Shown here: piece by piece, positions 52,369 through 60,537 of the stretch
Position numbering within the stretch: the first letter of the stretch is position 1
How the letters are laid out: every line of letters starts with the position of its first letter
NCBI RefSeq assembly: GCF_002920575.1
Contig: NZ_PQSQ01000001.1
Span: 124,001 to 188,000, forward strand
Length of the DNA stretch: 64,000 bases
Origin: Streptomyces sp. Ru73
GTDB lineage: Bacteria > Actinomycetota > Actinomycetes > Streptomycetales > Streptomycetaceae
Direction: 5' to 3'
Position numbers and translations under genes: made by a program
Notes under the pieces: model-generated
Told to the model about the DNA's origin: nothing
Database searches by the model: none
The model's input: the letters and a program-made list of their open reading frames with translations, nothing else

Positions 52369-53547
52369 GTGCACCTCGCATACACGCCCGAACAGCAGCG
52401 GCTGCGCGCCGAGCTGAGGACCTACTTCGCCGAGCTGGTGCCGGACCACGCGTACGCCCGGTACGCGGCACCCGCCGAACAGAAACGCTTCTACCGGGAC
52501 ACGATCCGCCGGCTGGGCCGCGACGGCTGGCTCGGCGTCGGCTGGCCGCGGGAGTACGGGGGCCGCGGCCTCACGCCCGTCGAACAGTTCGTCTTCTTCG
52601 ACGAGGCGGCACAGGCGGGCGTGCCGCTGCCCCTGATGGCGCTGAACACCGTCGGCCCCACGATCATGAAGTACGGCACCGGCGAGCAGAAGGCGTACTT
52701 CCTGCCGAAGATCCTCTCCGGCGAGCTGGACTTCGCCATCGGCTACAGCGAACCGGACGCCGGCACCGACCTCGCGGCCCTGCGGACGCGCGCCGTACGA
52801 GAAGGCGACGACTACGTCGTCAACGGGCAGAAGATCTGGACCACCAACGGCGACACCGCCGACTGGGTGTGGCTCGCGGTGCGCACCGACCCCGAGGCGC
52901 CGCCCCACAAGGGCATCAGCATGCTCCTCGTCCCCACCAGCGACCCCGGCTACTCCTGCACCCTCATCAACACCCTGGCCTCCCACGACACCACCGCCAG
53001 CTACTACGAGAACGTACGCGTCCCGGTGCGCAACCGGGTCGGCGCGGAGAACGCGGGCTGGCGGATCATCACCAACCAGCTCAACCACGAGCGCGTCACC
53101 CTGGCCGCACACGGCACCATGGCGATCCGCGCCCTGCACGACGTCCAGCGCTGGGCCATGGAGACCAAGCTCGCCGACGGCCGGCGCGTCGTCGACCTGG
53201 GCTGGGTGCGCACCCGGCTCGCGCGTACCCACACGAGGCTGGAGGCGCTGCGGCTGCTGAACTGGCGCATGGTCGACGCCCTCCAGCGCGACACCCTCAC
53301 CCCCCAGGACGCCTCGGCCGTCAAGGTGTACGGCTCCGAGGCCCGCCGGGACGCCTACGCCTGGCTGCTGGAGGTGGTCGGCGCCGCCGGACCGCTGAAG
53401 GAGGGCTCGGCGGGCGCGGTGCTCCACGGCGAGCTGGAACGCGGCTACCGGTCCGCCGTCATCTTCACCTTCGGCGGCGGGAACAATGAGATCCAGCGGG
53501 AGATCATCTCCTGGATCGGCCTGGGGATGCCCCGCGTGCGCAGATGA
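52369..53547 (+). CDS. Acyl-CoA dehydrogenase (FadE family)
   Basis: The 392-residue flavoprotein starts at GTG 52369 behind GGGAGGGG. The family order is clear: LGWPREYGG-like opening (LGVGWPREYGGRGLTPVEQFVFFDEA), FAIGYSEPDAGTDLAALRTRAVREGDDYVVNGQKIWTTNGDTADWVWLAVRTDP (FAD site), and the C-terminal EIQREIISWIGLGMPR. It oxidises an acyl-CoA to the enoyl-CoA. The KstR-like box and the neighbouring fadD genes suggest a steroid side-chain or branched acyl substrate, perhaps in a heteromeric complex. Confidence 0.9.
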   Translation: MHLAYTPEQQRLRAELRTYFAELVPDHAYARYAAPAEQKRFYRDTIRRLGRDGWLGVGWPREYGGRGLTPVEQFVFFDEAAQAGVPLPLMALNTVGPTIMKYGTGEQKAYFLPKILSGELDFAIGYSEPDAGTDLAALRTRAVREGDDYVVNGQKIWTTNGDTADWVWLAVRTDPEAPPHKGISMLLVPTSDPGYSCTLINTLASHDTTASYYENVRVPVRNRVGAENAGWRIITNQLNHERVTLAAHGTMAIRALHDVQRWAMETKLADGRRVVDLGWVRTRLARTHTRLEALRLLNWRMVDALQRDTLTPQDASAVKVYGSEARRDAYAWLLEVVGAAGPLKEGSAGAVLHGELERGYRSAVIFTFGGGNNEIQREIISWIGLGMPRVRR

Positions 53548-53574
53548 ATCCGTACGGGCGAAGGGGGTGCCGCG

Positions 53575-54591
53575 GTGGCGGACGAGGACTTCGGACGGGC
53601 CGGACGGCGGGCCACGAAGGGCGGCGGGGGCCGTGCCTCCAGGGCGAGCGAAGGCCGTGCCCCAGAGGCGGGCGGCGGCCGTGCCCCGAAGGCGGACCCC
53701 GGCCTCTACGGGCCGGACTCGGTGACCTGGCAGCTGCACGGCGACCCGATGATGTGGATAGCGGGCGTCCGCGCGCTCTACCTCCAGGCGCTGCACCCGC
53801 GTGCCGTGCGCGGCGTCCTGCAGAACTCCGACTTCCGGCGGGACGCCTGGGGGCGGCTGATGCGCACCGCCGGGTTCGTCGGCACCACCACGTACGGCAC
53901 CACCGAGGCCGCCGAGCGGGCCGGCGCGGCGGTACGCGGCATCCACCGCAGGCTGACCGCCACCGACCCCGCCACGGGGGAGCGCTACCCCGTGGACGAG
54001 CCGGCGCTGCTCCTGTGGGTGCACTGCGCCGAGATCGACTCCTACCTGGAGGTCGTGCGCCGCTCCGGACACCCCGCGAGCGCTGCCCTTCGCGGGGCGG
54101 CGGGGGACGCGTACATACGGGAGAACCGCACCGCCGCCCGTCTCGTGGGTCTCGACCCCGCCGCCGTACCGGGGGACCGCGCCCGGCTCGCCGCGTACTT
54201 CGAAGAGGTGAGGCCCGAACTGGCGGCGACCCCTGAGGCGGCGGCCGTGGACGACTTCCTTCGGAGGCCGCCCGCCCCGCTGCCGCTGCTCCCCGTACGG
54301 GACCTGCTGTGGCGGCGGGTGGCCTCGCTGGCGTACGCGGCGCTCCCGCCGTATGCGCACGCGTTGTACGGCAGGCCGGCACCGCCTCCGGACACCGTGG
54401 ACCGGCGGCTGCGCGCGGCGGGGCGGGTACTGCGGTCCGTCCCCGCGACCGTGCGCTGGCAACTGCCCCCGAAACACATCCTGCGCGCGGTGGCCAGACT
54501 CGGACCCGGCACCCGCCCGTCGGCCTACAAGCTGTGCCGCCCGGCCGCCATACTGAGGGCTCACGGTGCTCAGGGGGAGCCACAGGACTGA
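53575..54591 (+). CDS. Oxygenase MpaB-like (DUF2236) protein
   Basis: The 338-residue protein has a disordered Gly/Arg/Ala-rich head made of diverged GRAP-type repeats (residues 8-42) and then the DUF2236 fold: GPDSVTWQLHGDPMMWIAGVRALYLQALHPRAVRGV, AGFVGTTTYGTTEAAERAG, VDEPALLLWVHCAEIDSYL. The His in LHPRAV and in WVHC are candidate haem or metal ligands as in latex-clearing protein Lcp and MpaB. It starts at GTG 53575, 27 bp after the dehydrogenase, likely co-transcribed. The substrate is unknown. Confidence 0.87.
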   Translation: MADEDFGRAGRRATKGGGGRASRASEGRAPEAGGGRAPKADPGLYGPDSVTWQLHGDPMMWIAGVRALYLQALHPRAVRGVLQNSDFRRDAWGRLMRTAGFVGTTTYGTTEAAERAGAAVRGIHRRLTATDPATGERYPVDEPALLLWVHCAEIDSYLEVVRRSGHPASAALRGAAGDAYIRENRTAARLVGLDPAAVPGDRARLAAYFEEVRPELAATPEAAAVDDFLRRPPAPLPLLPVRDLLWRRVASLAYAALPPYAHALYGRPAPPPDTVDRRLRAAGRVLRSVPATVRWQLPPKHILRAVARLGPGTRPSAYKLCRPAAILRAHGAQGEPQD

Positions 54592-54618
54592 TTACGCGGA
54601 CGGGGGCGGCGGCAGGCG

Positions 54619-56805
54619 ATGGGGGAGAGCAGGCTGATCCACGGCCGTTACCGGCTGATCGAGCGGATCGGGCGCGGGGGGATGGGCGAGGTCTGGCGGG
54701 CCCGGGACGAGTCGCTGGGCCGCCGGGTCGCGGTCAAGTGCCTCAAGCCACTGGGGCAGCAGCAGGACCCGTCGTTCATGCGGGTGCTGCGCGAGCGGTT
54801 CCGCCGTGAGGCGCGGGTGGCCGCCGGCCTGCAGCACCGCGGCATCACCGTCGTGCACGACTTCGGCGAGGACGACGGCATCCTGTACATCGTCATGGAG
54901 CTGCTGGACGGGCGCAATCTCAGCCAGCTTCTGGAGGACAACCGCCGGGACCCGCTGCCCGTACCGGACTTCGTGGACATCGCCGACCAGGTGTCGGCGG
55001 CGCTCGCGTACACGCACGAGCAGGCGGTCGTGCACCGGGACCTGAAGCCCGCCAACATCGTCCGGATAGCGGACGGCACGGTGAAGATCTGCGACTTCGG
55101 CATCGCCCGGCTCGGCCACGACATCGGCTTCACCGCCCGCCTCACCGGCACCGGCATCGCCATGGGCACCCCGCACTACATGTCGCCCGAACAGATCGCG
55201 GGCGGCACCATCGACCACCGCAGCGACCTGTACTCCCTGGGCTGCGTGCTCTACGAACTGGCCACAGGGGTACCGCCGTTCGAGTTCGACGACGCCTGGG
55301 CGGTGCTCGTCGGCCACCGGGACACCGAGCCCGAACCGCTCCGCAAGCGCCGCCCCGACCTGCCCGAACCCTACGAGCGCATCGTCCTGGACCTGCTCGC
55401 CAAGGACCCCGACGACCGTCCGCGCGACGCCGCCGAGCTGGGCAAGCGCATCGCCACGGCGCGCGCCCCGCAGCACACCGGCCCGGGGCTGCCCGCCTGG
55501 ACGGCCGGCATGCGGATCGGCGCCGGGGCCCGGCCGGTCCGCGCGCCGCGCACGCCGCCCCGCGGTGCCGTCGGCGAGCTGACCGGCTCCTGGACGGCCG
55601 GCTTCGAGCCCCCGGGCGCCGACGGCGTCCCGTCGGCCCAGGAGCGCCCCGCGCCCTCGCCCGCCACGCTCACGGCCCTCGCCGGGCGGCACAAGGCCGG
55701 GCTGAGCCTGGGCCGGCTCGGGCGCTGGGAGGAGGCGGGCGAGGTGCACCGCGCGGTCGCCGCCGAACGGGAGCACCTGCTCGGGCCCGACCACGCCGAC
55801 ACCCTCGCCAGCCGCTTCGAGGTGGCCTTCACCCTGGCGCGCTCGGGCCGGTTCGCCGACGCGCTGCGCGAGTACGAGGCGGTGGCGGCGGGCCGCGAGC
55901 GGACGCTCGGCCCCGAGCACGCCGACACGCTCGCGGCGCGCCAGGAGACCGCCTACGTACTCGGCCGCCTCGGGCGCCACTTCGAGGCGCACCAGATCTA
56001 CACCTCGGTGGCCGCGGCCCGGGACCGCACGATGGGCGCCGACCACCCCGACACCCTGCGCTGCCGCCACAACCTCGCCAACAACCTCGGCCGGCTGGGC
56101 CGTCTGGAGGACTCCTACAAGGTGGCGTGCGAGGTCGCCGCCGCGCGCGCCCGGGTGCTCGGCGACCGCCACCCCGACACGCTCGTCACGCGCCACGAGG
56201 TCGCGTACGCCCTCGGCCGGCTGGGCCGCTGGCCCGAAGCGCTGCGCACCTACCGGGAGGTGGCCGCGGCGCGCTCTCAGGCGCTCGGCCCGCGGCACCC
56301 CGATACGCTCGCCGCGACGTACGAGGTCGGCATAAGCCTCGGCCGGCTGGGCCGGAGCGCGGAGGCCCTGCAGCTCTACCGGGAGCTGGTCGCGGCCCGT
56401 ACGGAGGGGCAGGGCCCGGAGGACCCCGAGACGCTGCGCGCGCGGCACGGTCTCGGCGTCAACCTCGGGCGGCTCGGGCGCTGGGAGGAGGCGCTGGCCG
56501 AGGCGCGGGAGGTGTGCGCGCTGCGCGAGAAGGTGCTCGGCCCCGACCACCCGGACACCCTCGTCAGCCGCCGCGAGGTCGCCGTGGCGCTGGGCTGGCT
56601 GAAGCGCTGGAGCGAGGCGCTGTCGGTCTACCGGCAGGTCGCCGAGGCCCGGGAGCGGGTGCTCGGGCCCGACCACCCCGACGCGCTGGCCAGCCGCACG
56701 GACGAGGCGCACTGCCTGGAACAGGTGGGCCGTGCGGAGGAGGCGGTCGGCCTGTACCGCCGGGTGGCCGCGCTGCGCCAGCGCCGGGAGCCGCACGCGC
56801 AGTGA
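54619..56805 (+). CDS. Soluble Ser/Thr protein kinase with tetratricopeptide repeats
   Basis: The 728-residue protein has an N-terminal Hanks-type kinase (glycine loop IGRGGMGEV, Lys40 in VAVK, HRD 139-141, DFG 159-161, GTPHYMSPEQ). A Pro/Ala-rich linker follows (about residues 285-355). Then come eight full 42-residue repeats and one partial (consensus LGRLGRWEEAL..YREVAAARERVLGPDHPDTLAS), of TPR_10/TPR_12 type. There is no membrane helix, unlike PknB, so it is cytosolic. The repeats probably bind a partner that sets its substrate. It follows the MpaB gene by 27 bp. Confidence 0.93.
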   Translation: MGESRLIHGRYRLIERIGRGGMGEVWRARDESLGRRVAVKCLKPLGQQQDPSFMRVLRERFRREARVAAGLQHRGITVVHDFGEDDGILYIVMELLDGRNLSQLLEDNRRDPLPVPDFVDIADQVSAALAYTHEQAVVHRDLKPANIVRIADGTVKICDFGIARLGHDIGFTARLTGTGIAMGTPHYMSPEQIAGGTIDHRSDLYSLGCVLYELATGVPPFEFDDAWAVLVGHRDTEPEPLRKRRPDLPEPYERIVLDLLAKDPDDRPRDAAELGKRIATARAPQHTGPGLPAWTAGMRIGAGARPVRAPRTPPRGAVGELTGSWTAGFEPPGADGVPSAQERPAPSPATLTALAGRHKAGLSLGRLGRWEEAGEVHRAVAAEREHLLGPDHADTLASRFEVAFTLARSGRFADALREYEAVAAGRERTLGPEHADTLAARQETAYVLGRLGRHFEAHQIYTSVAAARDRTMGADHPDTLRCRHNLANNLGRLGRLEDSYKVACEVAAARARVLGDRHPDTLVTRHEVAYALGRLGRWPEALRTYREVAAARSQALGPRHPDTLAATYEVGISLGRLGRSAEALQLYRELVAARTEGQGPEDPETLRARHGLGVNLGRLGRWEEALAEAREVCALREKVLGPDHPDTLVSRREVAVALGWLKRWSEALSVYRQVAEARERVLGPDHPDALASRTDEAHCLEQVGRAEEAVGLYRRVAALRQRREPHAQ
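55687..56802 (+). repeat. 126-bp coding repeats (TPR array) in the kinase gene
   Basis: Eight in-frame units of exactly 126 bp run from 55687 to 56694 and a ninth partial one follows. The equal length of every unit and high similarity of the LGPDHPDTL segment suggest growth by unequal crossing-over. Confidence 0.85.
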
Positions 56806-56922
56806 GGCGCGCGAGACCGCCGAGTCTCCGGAAGTTTTCGAACGGGATCGTTGCTGAGTGTTTGCCGACCGGAGGGAGGCCGACCTCTGGCCGGTAGTGA
56901 TCGCACCGTGCTACCAAGAGGC

Positions 56923-58476
56923 ATGCCGGAACGGACGTCCTACGACGTGATCATTGTCGGCGGCGGGCACAACGGCCTCGTCGCCGCCGCCTACCTCGCC
57001 CGCGCCGGGCGCACCGTGCTCGTACTGGAGCGGCTCGGCCACACCGGTGGCGCAGCCGTCTCCACGAGGGCCTTCGCCGGGATCGACGCCCGGCTCTCCC
57101 GCTACTCCTACCTCGTCAGCCTGCTGCCCCCGAAGATCGTCCAGGACCTCGGCCTCCGCTTCGCCGTCCGGAAGCGCACCGTCTCCTCCTACACGCCCGC
57201 CGACCGTGCGGGCCGCCCCACCGGGCTCCTCGTGGGCGGCGGTCCCGCGCGTACCCGTGCCGCGTTCGAGGCACTGACCGGCACGGACCGCGAGTACGAG
57301 GCGTGGGAACGCTTCTACGGGATGACGTCACGGGTCGCCGAGCGCGTCTTCCCCACGCTCACCGAACCGCTGCCCTCCCGTGCGGAGCTGCGCGCCCGCA
57401 TCGACGACGAGGACGCCTGGCAGGCCCTCTTCGAGCGGCCGATCGGCGAGACCATCGAGAAGACCTTCGCCGACGACCTCGTGCGCGGCGTGGTGCTCAC
57501 CGACGGCCTGATCGGGACCTTCGCCTCCGCGCACGACGAGACGCTGCGGCAGAACCGCTGCTTCCTGTACCACGTCATCGGCGGCGGCACCGGCGACTGG
57601 GACGTCCCCCTGGGCGGCATGGGCGCGCTCACCGACGCGCTGGCCCGCGCCGCCCGGCAGGCCGGCGCCGAGATCGCCACGGGGCACGAGGTGACGGGGC
57701 TGGCCACGGACGGGACGACGGCCGAAGTCACGTGTGCGCAGGGCACGTTCGCCGCCCGTCACGTCCTGGTGAACGCCTCCCCGGAGGCGCTGGCCGGGCT
57801 CCTCGGCCAACCGCGGCCGGAGCCGGCCGAAGGCGCCCAGCTGAAGGTCAACATGCTGCTGACGCGGCTGCCGCGCCTCCGGGACACGAGCGTCGACCCC
57901 CGGGAGGCGTTCTCGGGCACCTTCCACGTCGCCGAGGGGTACGAGCAGCTGGAGACGGCCTACCAGCAGGCGGCGGCCGGTGAGCTGCCCGCAGCGCCGC
58001 CCAGCGAGATCTACTGCCACTCGCTCACCGACCCGTCCATCCTCGCCCCCGGCCTCGTGCGCCAGGGCTACCAGACCCTCACCCTCTTCGGGCTGCACAC
58101 CCCCGCGCGCCTCTTCGCGGGCGACAACGACGCCCAGCGGGAACGCCTCCTGCGGGCCACCGTCGAACAGCTCGACGCGCACCTCGCCGAGCCGCTGGCC
58201 GACTGCCTGGCGCACGACGCCGACGGGCGCCCCTGCATCGAGGCGAAGACCCCGCTGGACCTGGAACGCGACCTCCGGCTGCCGGGCGGCAACATCTTCC
58301 ACGGCGACCTGTCGTTCCCGTACGCCGACGGCCGGGAGGACGACACCCCCGCCGCCCGCTGGGGTGTCGCCACCGGCCATGCCAACGTCCTGCTGTGCGG
58401 TGCCGGCGCTCCCCGGGGCGGCGGCGTCAGCGGAATCCCAGGACACAACGCCGCCATGGCGCTCCTGGCGGACTGA
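56923..58476 (+). CDS. FAD-dependent oxidoreductase, phytoene desaturase/PYROXD2-like
   Basis: The 517-residue flavoprotein starts at ATG 56923. It opens with the dinucleotide fold YDVIIVGGGHNGLVAAAYLARAGRTVLVLER and LGHTGGAAVSTRAFAGI, and ends with the second FAD motif NVLLCGAGAPRGGGVSGIPGHNAAMALL. Such proteins resemble carotenoid desaturases, but lone copies are usually of unknown substrate. No crtB or crtE gene is nearby, so a carotenoid role is unlikely. No good ribosome-binding site is visible. Confidence 0.85.
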   Translation: MPERTSYDVIIVGGGHNGLVAAAYLARAGRTVLVLERLGHTGGAAVSTRAFAGIDARLSRYSYLVSLLPPKIVQDLGLRFAVRKRTVSSYTPADRAGRPTGLLVGGGPARTRAAFEALTGTDREYEAWERFYGMTSRVAERVFPTLTEPLPSRAELRARIDDEDAWQALFERPIGETIEKTFADDLVRGVVLTDGLIGTFASAHDETLRQNRCFLYHVIGGGTGDWDVPLGGMGALTDALARAARQAGAEIATGHEVTGLATDGTTAEVTCAQGTFAARHVLVNASPEALAGLLGQPRPEPAEGAQLKVNMLLTRLPRLRDTSVDPREAFSGTFHVAEGYEQLETAYQQAAAGELPAAPPSEIYCHSLTDPSILAPGLVRQGYQTLTLFGLHTPARLFAGDNDAQRERLLRATVEQLDAHLAEPLADCLAHDADGRPCIEAKTPLDLERDLRLPGGNIFHGDLSFPYADGREDDTPAARWGVATGHANVLLCGAGAPRGGGVSGIPGHNAAMALLAD

Positions 58477-58591
58477 ACACCCCGCCCCGGCCTTCCGGGT
58501 CGGGGCGGCGCCCGCCCGCCGCTCCACGGCCGATCAGGGGCCGCGGACACCACGACGAGGCGGCAGCCGGGCGCGGCAGGACCAGCCGCGC

Positions 58592-59323
58592 CTACGCCCC
58601 CGGCGGCAGGACCAGCCGCAGCACCGCGTCCAGCCCCCGCACCGAACCCGGCGCTGCACCGGCGGGCAGTACGTACGACCGCAGGCCGCTGCCCGCCGCG
58701 CCGCCGTCCTTGGCCGGGTGGTCGCCGACCATCAGCGTCTCGGCGGGCGCCACGGCCAACTGCCGGCAGGCGTACCCGAAGAGCGCCGGATCGGGCTTCT
58801 CCGTGCCGTGCTCGAAGGAGTGCACCCACACGGAGAAGTACCGGTCGAGCCCGTGCCGGGCGAAGGTCGGCCGCAGGTCCCAGCCCACGTCGCTGACCAC
58901 GCCGAGCGCGACGCCCCGTCGGGTGAGTTCGTCCAGCGTCGCCGCCGCGTCCGCGTACGGGCGCCAGTGGTCCGGCGAGCGCAGCTGCTCGTACAGCGCG
59001 TCGGCGACCGGTGCCAGGGCCGGCACGGACGCGTACCAGGTGGTGAAGGCGTGCCGGTGGGCGGTGGCCGAGACGTCCCGGCCGCGCTGGGCCGCGACGA
59101 CGGCGGGCTGCGCCAGTCCGGCCTCCAGCCCCGCCAGCATTGCGTCCATCGCCGCCTCGCCCACGGGGGAGTCCAGGGCCGCGCGGATGCGGTCGGCGTA
59201 CGAGGCGATCTGGAACAGCGTGCCCGAGAAGTCGAAGAGCACGGCACGTACGGGAGGCGGGTGCGGCGCACCCTCGGGTGCGCGCAGCGGGCCTTCGGGG
59301 CCGCAGACGGGAAGAGAAGCCAT
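58592..59323 (-). CDS. HAD-superfamily hydrolase with DFSGT variant motif
   Basis: The 243-residue protein has HAD motifs I (LFDFSGTLF), II (VVSDVG), III Lys (HGTEKPDPALFGY) and IV (LMVGDHPAKDGGAA) and a helical cap between I and II. In motif I the second Asp of DxD is Ser. In phosphatases that Asp is the general acid, while dehalogenases and phosphonatases have other residues there. The activity may therefore not be an ordinary phosphatase. It is the only leftward gene in this part of the window. Confidence 0.85.
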   Translation of the reverse strand: MASLPVCGPEGPLRAPEGAPHPPPVRAVLFDFSGTLFQIASYADRIRAALDSPVGEAAMDAMLAGLEAGLAQPAVVAAQRGRDVSATAHRHAFTTWYASVPALAPVADALYEQLRSPDHWRPYADAAATLDELTRRGVALGVVSDVGWDLRPTFARHGLDRYFSVWVHSFEHGTEKPDPALFGYACRQLAVAPAETLMVGDHPAKDGGAAGSGLRSYVLPAGAAPGSVRGLDAVLRLVLPPGA

Positions 59324-59420
59324 GCCAGGATCTTCCGCCGGACCGGCGGGCGCCGCCGGGATCTGACGTTGTGTCAGGAAAACTCTTCCCTCGTGCGGTG
59401 TGCTGCGGCATCCTGCGCGC

Positions 59421-60524
59421 ATGCAGACGGAGTTGAGCAGGACACTGGGGGCCGAGCACGCCGTCTTCGGGTTCACCCCGTTCCCCGCCGTGGCCGCGGC
59501 CATCAGCCGGGCCGGTGGGTTCGGGGTGCTCGGCGCCGTGCGGTACGGCGCGGCCGACGAGCTCGCGCGCGACCTGGACTGGATGCAGGAGCACACCGAC
59601 GGCCTCCCGTACGGCCTGGACGTCGTGATGCCCGCGAAGAAGGTCGAGGGCGTCACCGAGGCCGACATCGAGGCGATGATCCCCGGGACGCACCGCGCGT
59701 ACGTCGAGGAGACGCTCGCCAAGCACGGCGTGCCGCCGCTCCCCGAGGGCGAGGCGTCCGGCTGGCGGATCACCGGCTGGATGGAGCAGGTGGCGCGCTC
59801 CCAGCTGGACGTCGCCTTCGACTACCCGATCAAGCTGCTCGCCAACGCGCTCGGCTCACCACCGCCCGACGTGGTGCGGCGCGCGCACGACCACGGCATC
59901 CTCGTCGCCGCGCTGGCCGGCAGCCCCCGGCACGCGCGGCACCACCAGGAAGCCGGCATCGACATCGTCGTCGCGCAGGGCTACGAGGCGGGCGGGCACA
60001 CCGGCGAGATCGCCACGATGGTGCTCACCCCCGAAGTGGTGCGCGCCGTCGATCCGCTCCCCGTGCTGGCCGCGGGCGGCATCGGCACCGGGGAGCAGGT
60101 CGCGGCGGGCCTCGCCCTCGGGGCGCAGGGCGTCTGGCTCGGTTCGGTCTGGCTGACCACCGAGGAGGCCGACATGCACTCGCCGCTGCTCACCCGGAAG
60201 CTGCTCGCCGCGGGCCCCGGGGACACCGTCCGCTCGCGCGCCCTCACGGGCAAGCCCGCACGGCAGCTGCGTACGGAGTGGACCGACGCCTGGGACGACC
60301 CCGAGGGGCCCGGTCCGCTGCCCATGCCGCTGCAGGGCCTGCTGGTCGCCGACGCCCTGACGCGCATCCAGAAGTACGAGGCCGAGCCGCTGCTCGGCAC
60401 CCCCGTGGGCCAGATCGTCGGGCAGATGAACAGCACCCGGAGCGTGCAGGCCGTCTTCGACGACCTCACCCGCGGGTTCGAACGCGCCATCGACCGCATC
60501 AACCGCATCGCCGGCCGGGCGTGA
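59421..60524 (+). CDS. Nitronate monooxygenase/2-nitropropane dioxygenase-like flavoprotein
   Basis: The 367-residue FMN barrel has AAAISRAGGFGVLGAVRYG, GIDIVVAQGYEAGGHTGEIATMVLTPEVVRAV, PVLAAGGIGTGEQVAAGLALGAQGVWLGSVWLTTEEA. The GGHTG loop and AGGIG phosphate site are family marks. Members either oxidise nitronates or act as enoyl reductase-like enzymes in lipid and steroid degradation. It precedes an acyl-CoA synthetase by 13 bp, so the second kind of role is plausible. ATG 59421 lacks a ribosome-binding site; GTG 59400 is in frame. Confidence 0.87.
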   Translation: MQTELSRTLGAEHAVFGFTPFPAVAAAISRAGGFGVLGAVRYGAADELARDLDWMQEHTDGLPYGLDVVMPAKKVEGVTEADIEAMIPGTHRAYVEETLAKHGVPPLPEGEASGWRITGWMEQVARSQLDVAFDYPIKLLANALGSPPPDVVRRAHDHGILVAALAGSPRHARHHQEAGIDIVVAQGYEAGGHTGEIATMVLTPEVVRAVDPLPVLAAGGIGTGEQVAAGLALGAQGVWLGSVWLTTEEADMHSPLLTRKLLAAGPGDTVRSRALTGKPARQLRTEWTDAWDDPEGPGPLPMPLQGLLVADALTRIQKYEAEPLLGTPVGQIVGQMNSTRSVQAVFDDLTRGFERAIDRINRIAGRA

Positions 60525-60537
60525 GGAGGGTTACGCC

